64,000 bases of DNA from Albimonas marina (lineage in GTDB: Bacteria; Pseudomonadota; Alphaproteobacteria; Rhodobacterales; Rhodobacteraceae), in contig NZ_JARHUC010000009.1 of the NCBI RefSeq assembly GCF_029223255.1, positions 248,001 through 312,000 of the forward strand. Reading direction: 5' to 3'. Position 1 is the stretch's first letter. Each line of letters opens with the position of its first letter. The notes beneath the pieces were generated by a model that had not been told where the DNA came from, did no database searches, and saw only the letters and a program-made list of their open reading frames with translations. Of this stretch, positions 34,358 through 43,207 are shown piece after piece. The translations under genes and the position numbers were made by a program.

Positions 34358-35155
34358 TCAGCGGCCGGTGAAGACCGGCTCGCGCTTCTCGAGGAAGCTC
34401 TTCACGCCCTCGCGGTGGTCCTCGGTATCGAAGAGGCGATAGATCGTGTCGATCGCCCAGGATCCCAGCTCCCGCGGGTCGCCGTAGGCGGAGCGGCGCA
34501 GCCCCTCCTTCATGCAGCGCAGCGCCAGCGGCGGGTTGCGCGCGATGCGGGCGGCGAGCGCCTCGGCCTCGGGCATCAGCTCGTCATGGGGGACCACGCG
34601 GGAGACGAGGCGGTAGTCGAGCGCCGTCTGCGCATCGATCACGTCGCCGGTGTAGAGCAGCTCCGCCGCCCGCTCCGGTCCCACGATGGCGGGCAGGCGC
34701 AGGAGCCCGCCGATGTCGCAGATCAGGCCGCGGCGGATGAAGAGCTCGGCGAAGACCGCCTTTTCGGAGGCGATGCGGATGTCGGCGTAGAGCGCGAGCT
34801 CCATCCCCCAGCCCACCGCCGAGCCGTTGACCGCGGCGATCACCGGCACGGGGCACTCGAGCGCCGCCATCGCGGCCGGCGTCGGCGGGCGCTTGGCCAG
34901 TGTGGAGGGGGGCTTCTTCTCCCCCGTCATCATCTCCTTCACGTCCTCGCCCGCGCAGAACGAGGGGTCGGCGCCGGTGACCAGCACGCAGCGCACCTCG
35001 TTGTCGGCGGAGGCGCGGCGGAAGGCGGCCTCGAGCTCGTCGTAGGCCTGCCGGTTCAGCGCGTTGCGCCGATGCGGGCGGTTGAGGGTGATGCGGGCGA
35101 CGTGGTCGCGGACATCGTAGATCAGGGTGTCGAAACCGGGCGCGGCTCCGTCCAT
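34358..35155 (-). CDS. Enoyl-CoA hydratase/isomerase (crotonase family)
   Basis: 265 residues. Crotonase landmarks: ITLNRPHRRNALNRQAYDEL, the oxyanion-hole strand PSFCAGEDVKEM, VNGSAVGWGMELALYADIRIAS, and FAELFIRRGLICDIGGLLRLP, which carries a Glu at the position of the first catalytic Glu. The GLICDIGG stretch differs slightly from the common GLxPDxGG. It hydrates or isomerises an enoyl-CoA and is probably expressed with the acyl-CoA ligase downstream. The ATG at 35155 begins MDGAAPGFDTLIYDV; the open frame upstream is not homologous. Confidence 0.9.
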   Translation of the reverse strand: MDGAAPGFDTLIYDVRDHVARITLNRPHRRNALNRQAYDELEAAFRRASADNEVRCVLVTGADPSFCAGEDVKEMMTGEKKPPSTLAKRPPTPAAMAALECPVPVIAAVNGSAVGWGMELALYADIRIASEKAVFAELFIRRGLICDIGGLLRLPAIVGPERAAELLYTGDVIDAQTALDYRLVSRVVPHDELMPEAEALAARIARNPPLALRCMKEGLRRSAYGDPRELGSWAIDTIYRLFDTEDHREGVKSFLEKREPVFTGR

Positions 35156-35562
35156 GGCGTCGTCTCCTCCCCGCGGCGCCGTCCGCGGAGGCGGCGGGCC
35201 GTCGTCGGTCTTGGGGCCGAGGGGAGGTCGCGGCGCAGCCCCCGCCTGCAGGCGGGCGAGCCGGGCGTCGGCGATGTCTCCTCCCCTTCGGGGCGTCGCC
35301 GGTCTGCGCCGGCGTCCGTTGCGCCAAGATATTAGCTGGTCGATTAAACAGCAATCCCCTCTTGGGCCGCGTGACGACGCCCCATGCCCGCGGCGGGGCT
35401 CGGTCCGGCGGCGACGAGGGGGCGCGGTCCCGATATCGCGCGCCTCCGTAGGCGGCGCGTCCTGCCCGCCGTCATGGCGACGCCCGGGATGCCCGGAGCC
35501 GGGCGGTTCGACCGTCGGGTTCGGCGCGCGGCGTCGTCCCGTTCCGCCCCCGGGCGCCGCCC
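35156..35562. other. 407-base gap between the crotonase and patatin genes
   Basis: No gene supported. An AT-rich patch at 35325-35360 (CCAAGATATTAGCTGG, TCGATTAAACAGC) is the likely promoter of the crotonase/acyl-CoA ligase pair, with GCTG...CAGC half-sites. The remainder is GC-rich and should include the end of the upstream patatin transcript. Confidence 0.5.
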
Positions 35563-37446
35563 TCAGGCGGGCGCGCCGCGGACGCGGAACAGCGGGCGCC
35601 CCGCGCGTTTCCGGGCGGCGGCCTCCTGCGCGGCGTAGCGGTTGGCCTCGTCGATCAGCGCGTGGCAGCGCCGCCAGTCGAGCGCGCCCATGTCGGCGGG
35701 GATCGGGGGCATGAAGACCTCGTCGTCCGGCCCCACCCCCGAGGCCATGTCCAGCCGGCCGATGTCCAGCGCCCGCATCAGCACCGCGCGCGCGCTGGGC
35801 GCCCCGGGCAGGCGGGCCGAGCGGCCGGGCAGCAGCGCCGAGAGCAGCAGGCGGCGCCGCGACGGCAGGTCGGTGTAGTCGATCCGTGTGCGCGGCAGCG
35901 GCGGCGCGCGGAACGCCAGCACGGCGTTGGGGCCGGACTTCAGCTCGGCCATGCTGCGGATCGGCACGTTGTCGATCGTGGCCCCGTCCACCAGCACGTC
36001 GCCGTCGCGGGCGAAGAACGGCGGCAGCAGGCCGGGGATCGCGCTGCTGGCGCGGATCGCCTCCCACAGCGGGCCCTCGCGCAGGATGCGCAGCCGCCCG
36101 GTCGCCAGCGAGGCGGCGGCCGCGAAATAGGGCGCCCACAGGTCGCGGATGTCGACCGAGCCGTAGTTCTCGCGCAGCGCGTCGTCGAGCGTCTGGTGAT
36201 CCAGCAGCGCGTAGCGCGGCCAGGTCCAGCGGCGCATCGCCTTCCGGCGCACGAAGATGTCGAGCAGGCGCCGCTCGATCTCGCGTGCCGGGACGCCCAG
36301 CGCGAAGGCCGCCGCCATGGCGCTGCCGCCGGAGGTGCCGCCATAGGCGTCGAAGCGAAGGCCGGCGCCGCGCAGGCCCCGGTGCAGGCCGATGTGGGCC
36401 GCGCAGAAGGCGCCCCCGCCCGCCGCCACCAGCCCTACCGCGCGCCCGGCGAGGAAGCGGGCGAGGCGCGCGAAGCTCTCGCCGCTGGAGAGGGACACGT
36501 GGTGGTGCAGCGCCACCTCGCGCGTGGCGAGCCAGAACGCCGTGTTCGCGGCCACGCCCGTCGTCGCCTGGCGCAGCACCAGCCGCAGGTTCGCCGGCCG
36601 GTGCATCGACATCGCCGCCCGCTCCAGCGGATTGGGCGTGCGGTCGGCATCCGAGGCCGCCGCGGCGGCGTCGCCCACCATCAGCACGACGTCCGCCTGG
36701 CGCAGGATCTTCAGGGACCACGGGCTCGCCTCGTCGTCGGCGAGGTAGAGGACCGTGTCGTGCCGCTGCTCGAGCGCGTTCAGCGCGGCCGTCGCCTCGG
36801 GCGACTCGAGCGCGAGGCCTCGCGTCAGCGAGGCGAGGTCCTCCCGGCGCGCCAGGAGCACCGAGCCATGCGCCGCCATCGCCGCCGCCAGCCGCTCGGC
36901 GAGCTCGGGCGCGAGCCGGGTCGCGCCGGCGCGGATCAGGGCGATGGTCCGCGCCGGGCGGAGCGCCGGGACCGAGCGCCGCTCGGTCGTGGCGGCGAGC
37001 CGCCGCGACAGGAACGCGGCGATGGCGTGCATCAGCGAGGGATGCTCGGCCGAGACCCGCTCGAAATCCGCCCGCTTCAGGCGCAGCACCAGGCTGTCGC
37101 GCGTGGCGCGAACCGTGGCGGTGCGCAGGCCGCCGCCGAAGAAGGCGATCTCGCCGACCGGGTCGCCGGCGCCGAGCTCGGCGATGGGCGTCTCGCGGCC
37201 CGCCTGGGTCACCTCGAACCGGCCGGAGACGACGAGGTAGAGCGCGCGGGCAGGCGCCCCCTGTTCCAGCAGCACGTCGCCGCGCGCGATGTGCTTCGGG
37301 CGCAGGCGGCGGGTCAGGTGGGCGACGATCTCGGCGTCGATCTCGCGGAAGGCCTCCAGCGCGTCGAGGCCGATCGCGTGCAGCTCCGCCGTCGGCGCAG
37401 GGTCCGGCGACGGCTTCGGGTCGGGCGGGGGGGCGTTGTCGTGCAT
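35563..37446 (-). CDS. Cyclic-nucleotide-binding patatin-like phospholipase
   Basis: 627 residues: an N-terminal cyclic-nucleotide-binding domain (about 28-150) with the phosphate-binding cassette GDPVGEIAFFGGGLRTATVRA (Glu99, Arg108), a linker (160-330) and a patatin lipase domain (about 336-520). Nucleophile Ser372 lies in GGTSGGS and the dyad Asp487 in VDGATIDN; GGGAFCAAHIG is the oxyanion loop. This is the bacterial neuropathy-target-esterase-like architecture: it should release fatty acids from phospholipids or lysolipids under cyclic-nucleotide control. Last gene of the minus-strand operon that also makes an ACP and a cNMP-binding aldehyde dehydrogenase, so it may supply the free fatty acid. 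The ATG at 37446 is five bases after the synthase stop. Confidence 0.88.
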   Translation of the reverse strand: MHDNAPPPDPKPSPDPAPTAELHAIGLDALEAFREIDAEIVAHLTRRLRPKHIARGDVLLEQGAPARALYLVVSGRFEVTQAGRETPIAELGAGDPVGEIAFFGGGLRTATVRATRDSLVLRLKRADFERVSAEHPSLMHAIAAFLSRRLAATTERRSVPALRPARTIALIRAGATRLAPELAERLAAAMAAHGSVLLARREDLASLTRGLALESPEATAALNALEQRHDTVLYLADDEASPWSLKILRQADVVLMVGDAAAAASDADRTPNPLERAAMSMHRPANLRLVLRQATTGVAANTAFWLATREVALHHHVSLSSGESFARLARFLAGRAVGLVAAGGGAFCAAHIGLHRGLRGAGLRFDAYGGTSGGSAMAAAFALGVPAREIERRLLDIFVRRKAMRRWTWPRYALLDHQTLDDALRENYGSVDIRDLWAPYFAAAASLATGRLRILREGPLWEAIRASSAIPGLLPPFFARDGDVLVDGATIDNVPIRSMAELKSGPNAVLAFRAPPLPRTRIDYTDLPSRRRLLLSALLPGRSARLPGAPSARAVLMRALDIGRLDMASGVGPDDEVFMPPIPADMGALDWRRCHALIDEANRYAAQEAAARKRAGRPLFRVRGAPA

Positions 37447-37451
37447 GGCCG

Positions 37452-37898
37452 CTATCGCCCCGTCCGGCCGGTCCCCGCGCCGGCGGCCTGCGGTGTGGGC
37501 GCCGCGGCGGCGTCCGGCGCCAGCAGGATCGCGAGCGCATGCGCCTGAGCGTCGGTGGCCGAAAGGCACAGCCGCCAGCCGCCCCCGCCGCGCGCGCGCG
37601 CGACCTCGGCGGCGCGGCGGTGGAGACGCAGGCGGGGCGCGCCGCCGCGGTCCGCCTCCACCTCGATCTGCGAGAACCAGAGGCCCTGGCGGATGCCGGC
37701 GCCCAGGCATTTCATCGCCGCCTCCTTGGCGGCGAAGCGCAGGGCGTAGGGCAGGACGGGGTTCGCGCGCCGCTCCGCCGACGCGATCTCGGCGGGGGTG
37801 AAGACGCGGCGGCGGAAGGCCTCGCTCTCCAGCCGCCGGGCGAACCGCGCGAGGCCCACGGCGTCCATGCCCAGGCCCAGGATCGCGCCCCCGCTCAT
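37452..37898 (-). CDS. Holo-ACP synthase-like 4'-phosphopantetheinyl transferase
   Basis: 148 residues of the AcpS type. ILGLGMDAVGLARFARRL carries the Mg-binding Asp and LRFAAKEAAMKCLGAG the Mg-binding Glu and CoA-contact Lys. It would transfer phosphopantetheine from CoA to the serine of an acyl carrier protein, converting it to the active form. The C-terminal 20 residues (AAAAPTPQAAGAGTG) are a low-complexity tail. A dedicated ACP lies in the same operon three genes upstream, the obvious substrate. Its start overlaps the NDH-2-like gene stop (ATGA). Not necessarily the housekeeping acpS. Confidence 0.87.
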   Translation of the reverse strand: MSGGAILGLGMDAVGLARFARRLESEAFRRRVFTPAEIASAERRANPVLPYALRFAAKEAAMKCLGAGIRQGLWFSQIEVEADRGGAPRLRLHRRAAEVARARGGGGWRLCLSATDAQAHALAILLAPDAAAAPTPQAAGAGTGRTGR

Positions 37899-39181
37899 CT
37901 CAGGCGCCGGCTGAAGGAGGTCTGGCGCCCCGAGACGCCCAGCAGGATCCAGTCGGTCAGCACCCGCGCCGCCTGTCGTCGCGAGGGCTGGAAGTAGAGG
38001 AAGAAAAAGAACCGCGCCGTCCAGCCGATCCAGCCCTTCAGGGGCACGCCGTAGAGCTCGCCCATGCCCTTGCCGATGCCCAGGCTCGCCGCCTGCCCCA
38101 GGCCCCGGTAGCTGAACACCCGCAGGGGGCGTCCCTCGATCGTGCGGGCGATGTTGTCGCCGACCCAGACGCCGTGCTTGATCGCCCACAGCGCGTTCAT
38201 CGGGCAGGGGCCGCCCTTGATGAAGGGGACCTCGGCCGCGTCGCCGCCGGTCCACAGGCCGGCGTGGCCGCGCACGCGCAGGTGTTCGTCGGCGATCAGC
38301 TGGCCCCGGGCGTTGCGCGGCAGCGCCTCGGCGCCGGGGAAGGTGACGGTCTTCTGACCGACGGTGCAGATCACGAGGCGGGCGGGAAGCGTCTCGCCGG
38401 TCGAGAGGACCACGCCCTCCTCCGTCGCCTCGGTGATGCGGGTCTCGAGGCGCACGTCGATGCCGTAGGCCGCCAGCTGGCGCACGGCGTAGTCCACCAG
38501 CCCCTGGAAGCGCGGGCGCAGCACCGGCAGCAGCGCGTCGCCCGAGTGGACCAGCGTCATCCGGGGCTTCGCCTCGGCCAGCACCGGGAACTGGGGGGCG
38601 AGCGTGCGGATCATCTCGGCGATGTTGGAGGCGAGCTCGACCCCGGTGAAGCCGCCGCCGGCGACCACGATGCCCAGCCAGGCGTCCCGCTCGGGGCCCG
38701 GGGGCGCGGCCTGGGCCTGCTCCAGCGCGGCGAGGATGGCGCCGCGGACCGCGTCCACCCCCCCCTCGACCTTGACCGAGAGGCCGTGGCGGTCGAGGCC
38801 CGGGACCTTCTCCGCCGCGTCATAGGCGCCGTTGGCCAGCAGCAGGTGGTCGTAGTCCAGCGTCGCCGTCCCGCCGCCCTCGACGTATTCGATCGTCACC
38901 GTGCGCCGGTCGAGATCCACGGCCGTCGCCCGGGCGAGGCGGAAGTCGAGGCCCTGCAGCAGCCGGCGCAGCGGGCTGCGGCGGCTCTCGCTGCCGATCA
39001 CGCCGGTGACGCTCTCGGCCGTCCAGCCGTGGAACGAGTGGTAGGTCTTGGGCGCGACGACGGTCACCGTCACCTCGCCCGCGCGGATCCGCCGGCGCAG
39101 GCGCCGCCGGATCGACTTCACCGCCCAGAGCGCCGTGTAGCCGGCGCCGACGATCACCACCTTCTGCGGGGTCCCGGCCAT
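37895..39181 (-). CDS. NDH-2-like FAD/NAD(P)-dependent oxidoreductase
   Basis: 428 residues of the type II NADH dehydrogenase group. Two dinucleotide-binding folds: KVVIVGAGYTALWAVKSI (FAD) and GIVVAGGGFTGVELASNIAEM (NADH); LWTGGDAAEVPF is the second FAD motif. C-terminal GWIGWTARFFFFLYFQP is an amphipathic membrane-docking segment as in NDH-2. It probably oxidises NAD(P)H and reduces quinone or another acceptor. Placement in the acyl/aldehyde operon suggests it balances cofactor for the reductase or serves as electron donor or acceptor for a lipid-modifying step; that is inference. Confidence 0.87.
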   Translation of the reverse strand: MAGTPQKVVIVGAGYTALWAVKSIRRRLRRRIRAGEVTVTVVAPKTYHSFHGWTAESVTGVIGSESRRSPLRRLLQGLDFRLARATAVDLDRRTVTIEYVEGGGTATLDYDHLLLANGAYDAAEKVPGLDRHGLSVKVEGGVDAVRGAILAALEQAQAAPPGPERDAWLGIVVAGGGFTGVELASNIAEMIRTLAPQFPVLAEAKPRMTLVHSGDALLPVLRPRFQGLVDYAVRQLAAYGIDVRLETRITEATEEGVVLSTGETLPARLVICTVGQKTVTFPGAEALPRNARGQLIADEHLRVRGHAGLWTGGDAAEVPFIKGGPCPMNALWAIKHGVWVGDNIARTIEGRPLRVFSYRGLGQAASLGIGKGMGELYGVPLKGWIGWTARFFFFLYFQPSRRQAARVLTDWILLGVSGRQTSFSRRLR

Positions 39182-39188
39182 GGCGGGC

Positions 39189-40817
39189 CTACGACGTCGG
39201 GTAGATGAGGAGACCCTCCTCGGCGAGCCTGCCCGAGAGGTAGCGCTCCTTCAGCTCGGCATGGCGGATCTTGCCGTTGTAGGTGAAGGGCACGGTCTGC
39301 TTCTTGACCAGGTGGACGCGGCCGGGGCGGAAGCCCAGCCGCTCATGGATCGCGCGCACGATGCGGCGCACGACGTCGGCGGGCTCGATCCCCTCGCGCT
39401 CGAATTTCCCGCGGCTCTCGGCGAAGACGTAGACCTGCTCGCCCGCCGCATTCCCGCGGTTGATGCCCACGGCGGCCGAGCAGCGGATCTCGGGGAAGTC
39501 GTCGACCAGCTCCTCGATCTCGCGCGGCGAGAGGGTGCGGCCCGACTGCTTGATGACGTTCTTCTTGCGCGCGACCATGAACAGGTCGCCGTCGGCGTCC
39601 CTGTAGGCGAGGTCGCCGGTGCGGATCCAGCCGTCGCCCCAGAACAGGTTCGCCGTGGCGTCGGGGTTGCGGAAGTAGCCCTGGGTTCCCGAGGGGCTCT
39701 TGAACACCAGCTCTCCGATCTCGCCGGTGGGAAGCTCCCCCTCCTCGGAGACGATCTTCATCTCCAGGTCCGGCAGCGCGTAGCCGATGGCGACGTTGCC
39801 CCGCTCGTCGACCTTGATGGGCCGCTTCTCCAGACCCCAGAAGGAGACGCCGACCGAGGACTCGGCCAGGCCGTAGCCCGGCTTCACCGCGAAGGGGCAG
39901 CCGAAGCGTTCCTCGAACTGGCGCACGGTCTCGGCGCGCACCGGCTCGGCGGCGTTCAGCGCGAGGCGGAGGTGGGAGAGGTCGTATTTCGACGGATCCC
40001 GCACCTGCCCCAGCGCCTGGCGGAAGCCGATGTCCGGGGCGGCCGTGAAGGTGCCCTTGTGGCGGGTGATGGCCTCGAGCCAGTTGGACATCCGGGTCAG
40101 CGAGGTCGGCAGCAGGATCAGCCGGGCGCCGGCGTAGAACGGCGCCATGGTCATCAGGATCAGCCCGAGGTCATGGTAGACCGGCAGCCAGGAGACGAGC
40201 ACGTCGCGCTCGTCCATCTTCGAGGCCTCGATCATCTGGCGCAGGTTCGCCACCAGGTTGGCGTGGGTCAGCATCACGCCCTTGGATTCGCCGGTGCTGC
40301 CGGAGGTGTACTGCAGGAAGGCGAGGTCGTCGGGCTCGGGGCGCGGGAACGCGTCGTCCGGGTCGCCGTCGAGGCACTGGTCGAAGGTGAAGAGCTCCGC
40401 CCCGAAGGCCTTCAGCCCGGCGCGGTAGGTCTCGATGATCTCGGCCGGCGTGTCGGCGGGCACGATCACCGCCTTCGCCCCGCAGGAGGTGAAGATCGAC
40501 AGCGCCCGCTTCATGCCCGAGCCGGGGAAGATCGGCACGCTGACGCCGCCCGCGCGCTGGATGCCGTAGAAGGCGGCGAAGAACTCGACCCCGTTGGGGA
40601 AGATGATCATCACCCGGTCGCCCGGCCCGATCCCGCGGGCCTTGAGGAACGAGGCGACGCGGTTGATGTCGGCCCACATCGCCGCGAAGCTGACCGAGGT
40701 TTCGCCGAACAGGAACGCCTCCTGGTCCGGCGTCGCGACGGCGCGGTATTCGAGCATGTCGATCAGGGTCTCGACGTCGTCCAGGGACGCCGGCCGTCGG
40801 GGTGCATCGAGCGTCAT
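39189..40817 (-). CDS. Fatty acyl-AMP ligase (FAAL-like)
   Basis: 542 residues, ANL superfamily. LQYTSGSTGESKGVMLTHANL is the ATP loop; VSWLPVYHDLGLI, the FAAL/PKS-loader signature, is present; PGYGLAESSVGVSF is A5; KKNVIKQSGRTLSPREIEELV is the A8 hinge and PFTYNGKIRHAEL holds the catalytic Lys. FAALs make an acyl adenylate and hand it to an ACP rather than CoA, consistent with the ACP gene 53 bases upstream. It would therefore load the dedicated carrier with a fatty acid in the cytoplasm. A CoA-ligase activity cannot be excluded from sequence alone. Confidence 0.85.
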   Translation of the reverse strand: MTLDAPRRPASLDDVETLIDMLEYRAVATPDQEAFLFGETSVSFAAMWADINRVASFLKARGIGPGDRVMIIFPNGVEFFAAFYGIQRAGGVSVPIFPGSGMKRALSIFTSCGAKAVIVPADTPAEIIETYRAGLKAFGAELFTFDQCLDGDPDDAFPRPEPDDLAFLQYTSGSTGESKGVMLTHANLVANLRQMIEASKMDERDVLVSWLPVYHDLGLILMTMAPFYAGARLILLPTSLTRMSNWLEAITRHKGTFTAAPDIGFRQALGQVRDPSKYDLSHLRLALNAAEPVRAETVRQFEERFGCPFAVKPGYGLAESSVGVSFWGLEKRPIKVDERGNVAIGYALPDLEMKIVSEEGELPTGEIGELVFKSPSGTQGYFRNPDATANLFWGDGWIRTGDLAYRDADGDLFMVARKKNVIKQSGRTLSPREIEELVDDFPEIRCSAAVGINRGNAAGEQVYVFAESRGKFEREGIEPADVVRRIVRAIHERLGFRPGRVHLVKKQTVPFTYNGKIRHAELKERYLSGRLAEEGLLIYPTS

Positions 40818-40870
40818 GGGATCCTCCTTGTCGCGGACCGGTGTTCGCGGCGCGCGGCCGCGGTCCGGCC

Positions 40871-41098
40871 TCAGGCCTTCTGAAGCGCGAGGAACAGGTC
40901 GTTCACGGTCGCGATCTCGGCGATCCGGTCCTCGGGGACGACGATGCCCATGCGGTCCTCGACGGCGGCCACGATGTTGGCCACGTCGGCGGATTCCGCG
41001 CCCAGGTCCTCGGCGATGCGCGCGTCGGGCGTGACCTCGGACGGGTCCGCCCCGAGCTGGTCGGCGATCAGATCGACGACTTCCTGAAACGTAGCCAT
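40871..41098 (-). CDS. Dedicated acyl carrier protein
   Basis: 75 residues, the normal ACP length. Phosphopantetheine attachment serine is in LGAESADVANIVAAVED; the flanks MATFQEVVDLIADQLGADPSEV and MGIVVPEDRIAEIATVNDLF are typical helices one and three. The usual DSL is replaced by ESA, as in specialised carriers. It overlaps the aldehyde dehydrogenase gene by 31 bases, strong evidence of coupled translation. With its own ligase and synthase in the operon it is not the housekeeping AcpP. Confidence 0.9.
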   Translation of the reverse strand: MATFQEVVDLIADQLGADPSEVTPDARIAEDLGAESADVANIVAAVEDRMGIVVPEDRIAEIATVNDLFLALQKA

Positions 41099-42990
41099 GA
41101 GAGGGCCCTCCCCACCTTGCTGACCATGAGACTTCTCCGCCGCACCATCCGCATCGCCGTGTCGCTCAGCAGCATCAGCCGGCCGGGCGAGTAGAAGGCG
41201 ATGCGCTTGATGTTGCGCACGTGGGTGTAGGTCACGTTGTCCGTGGTCGACGTTCCCCCGAACGTCCCGCAGCCCAGCGTGAGCGAGGGGCTGAGCCCCG
41301 TGGACATGCCGACGACCCCGTGCGCGCCGGGCGAATTCACCAGGATCCGGCTGGCCGTCATCGCCTCGCCGAACCGTCGCGCGCGGGCGCGGTCGCGGGT
41401 GTGGATGATGGCGGTGTGGCCCAGCCCGTCGATCTCCAGCAGGCGGCGGGCGGCGTCGAAGCCCTCCGTCTCGTCCGCCACCGTGTAGAGGCTGAGAACC
41501 GGGGCCATCTTCTCCCGCGAGAGGGGGTTGTCCTTGGCGATGCGCGCGTCGGGGACGACGATCACCCGGATGGGAAAGGGCCGCTCGACCCCGATCCGCT
41601 CGGCGATCTCGCGCGCGGGGCGCCCGGTCAGGTCGCCCGACAGGCCGCCGCGGCGGGCGTCGAGGGCGCGCTCGTGGAACCGCGCGGTCTCGGCCGGGTC
41701 CAGCACCGCGACGCCGTTCGCCTCCAGCGCCGCGACGAAACGGTCGCGGATCGCGGCGACCGCCAGAAGGTTGTGCTCCGCCCCGCAGATCAGGCCGTTG
41801 TCGAAGGATTTCGAGGCCGCGACGCTCGCCGCCGCATGGGCCACGTCGGCGTCGGCGCAGATCAGCGTCGGCGCGTTGCCCGAGCCCACGCCGATCGCCG
41901 GGTTGCCGGAGCTGTAGGCCGCCTTGACCAGGCTGGGCCCGCCGGTCGCCAGCACCAGCGCGATGCGCGGATGGCCCATGAAGGTGACCACCTGCTTGCG
42001 CGAGCCGCCGCGCCCCGAGATCCACTGCACCAGGTCCACCGGCGCGCCGTGCCGGGCCAGCGTCTCGACCACGATCTCGCCGACCCGCCCGCAGCAGCCC
42101 AGCGCGTCGCGGTTGGGGCTGAGGATGACGGCGTTGCGCGACTTGATCGCGATCAGCGTCTTGAAGATGAAGGTCGAGGTCGGGTTGGTCGCCGGCACCA
42201 CCGCGAAGATCACGCCCGCGGGGCACGCCACCTCCAGCACCCCGTCCAGCCGGTGCGCGGCCACCACGCCCGCCCCCCGGCGGCCGTTGAACGAGTGCCA
42301 GACGCCCAGGCTCGCCACCCGGTTCTTCATCGTCTTGTCGGCGGCGTCGCCCATGCCCGTCTCTTCGACGGCGAGCGTCGCCAGCGCCTCGGCCTCGGCC
42401 TCCACCGCGCGGGCGAGCGCGAAGGTCAGGTCGTCGATCCGCCGCTCCGGCCAGTCCTGGATCTGCGCCATCGCCGCCTCGGCGCGGGAGATCATCTCCT
42501 CGACCACCGGGTCGCGCTTCGAGGCGATCAGGTTGTCGAGCCGCCCCGACGTGCTGCGCAGCTTCAGCGCCGCCGCGCGCCCCAGCGCGCCGATCAGCGC
42601 CATGCCGACCTCGGGGTGATCCCGCTTCAGCAGCTCCAGCGCATCGCGGGAGACCTTGCGCAGCCTGAGGTCGGTCTGCGCCACCGCCGAGGCGCTGCGG
42701 GGCAGTTCGTCCAGCAGGCTCAGCTCGCCCAGGATCGTCCCGGGCTCGAGAAAGGCGAGCACGTTGTCCTGCTCGTCCGGGTCGCGGTCGGCGGCGTCGA
42801 GCTCGATCCGCACCAGGCCGTCGTCGATGATGTAGAAGCCGTCGGACTCGTCCCCGATGCGGAAGATCGGCTCCCCGCGGGGGTGGCGGATCTCCTCGAC
42901 GTATCGCGACAGCACGTCCTGCGAGCGCGTCGTCATCCGGTCGAGCGGCGAGGGCCAGTCGGTCCGGGCGATCTCGCTCGCGGCCTGCAT
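41068..42990 (-). CDS. Cyclic-nucleotide-binding domain fused to an acylating aldehyde dehydrogenase
   Basis: 640 residues. Residues about 25-135 form a CRP-type cyclic-nucleotide-binding domain with the cassette TILGELSLLDELPRSASAV (Glu89, Arg98). Residues about 160-620 form an aldehyde dehydrogenase of the acylating EutE/AdhE type: VVPATNPTSTFIFKTLIAIKSRN, ATGGPSLVKAAYSSGNPAIG, catalytic Cys402 in FDNGLICGAEH. Acylating enzymes reduce an acyl thioester to an aldehyde with NAD(P)H (or the reverse), so an acyl-ACP or acyl-CoA reductase gated by cAMP or cGMP is the natural reading. First gene of the operon; its end overlaps the ACP gene by 31 bases. The basic tail (RRRSLMVSKVGRALSWLRFRK) may dock on membranes. 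I know no characterised protein with this pairing. Confidence 0.85.
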   Translation of the reverse strand: MQAASEIARTDWPSPLDRMTTRSQDVLSRYVEEIRHPRGEPIFRIGDESDGFYIIDDGLVRIELDAADRDPDEQDNVLAFLEPGTILGELSLLDELPRSASAVAQTDLRLRKVSRDALELLKRDHPEVGMALIGALGRAAALKLRSTSGRLDNLIASKRDPVVEEMISRAEAAMAQIQDWPERRIDDLTFALARAVEAEAEALATLAVEETGMGDAADKTMKNRVASLGVWHSFNGRRGAGVVAAHRLDGVLEVACPAGVIFAVVPATNPTSTFIFKTLIAIKSRNAVILSPNRDALGCCGRVGEIVVETLARHGAPVDLVQWISGRGGSRKQVVTFMGHPRIALVLATGGPSLVKAAYSSGNPAIGVGSGNAPTLICADADVAHAAASVAASKSFDNGLICGAEHNLLAVAAIRDRFVAALEANGVAVLDPAETARFHERALDARRGGLSGDLTGRPAREIAERIGVERPFPIRVIVVPDARIAKDNPLSREKMAPVLSLYTVADETEGFDAARRLLEIDGLGHTAIIHTRDRARARRFGEAMTASRILVNSPGAHGVVGMSTGLSPSLTLGCGTFGGTSTTDNVTYTHVRNIKRIAFYSPGRLMLLSDTAMRMVRRRSLMVSKVGRALSWLRFRKSSI

Positions 42991-43101
42991 GATCGCTCGA
43001 TCCCCCCCTTCGGCCCGGACCTCCGGACCGCGACGCCGGTTGCCCCTCCGCGCGACGACAGCCGCGCGGCGGCCCTGGCCGTTGCGCGATTCACCTCACG
43101 T

Positions 43102-43140
43102 CACTTTCAGACAACCATATTGAAGACGTTGCGGAAAGTG
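43102..43140. promoter_or_regulatory. Inverted repeat in the divergent gap of the lipid module
   Basis: CACTTTC (43102-43108) and GAAAGTG (43134-43140) are perfect reverse complements 25 bases apart. They lie in the AT-richer part of the 249-base gap between the divergent ALDH-fusion and RND genes, a place from which both operons could be controlled. Confidence 0.4.
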
Positions 43141-43176
43141 GAGTCGGCGACTTGAAACAATTTTCGCGCGCGACGG

Positions 43177-43207
43177 TTGACAGCGGCTTCCCCGGCGTGG
43201 GCTTACT
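43177..43207 (+). promoter_or_regulatory. Candidate promoter for the RND transporter gene
   Basis: A consensus -35 box TTGACA at 43177-43182 reads toward the transporter; a loose -10-like CTTACT follows at 43202-43207 after 19 bases. The transporter ATG is 33 bases further on. Confidence 0.4.

Noticed and set aside
35384-35638. Small protein in the gap between the crotonase and patatin genes
   Set aside because: Arg/Pro/Ala-rich with no ribosome site, and its end overlaps the patatin gene on the other strand.
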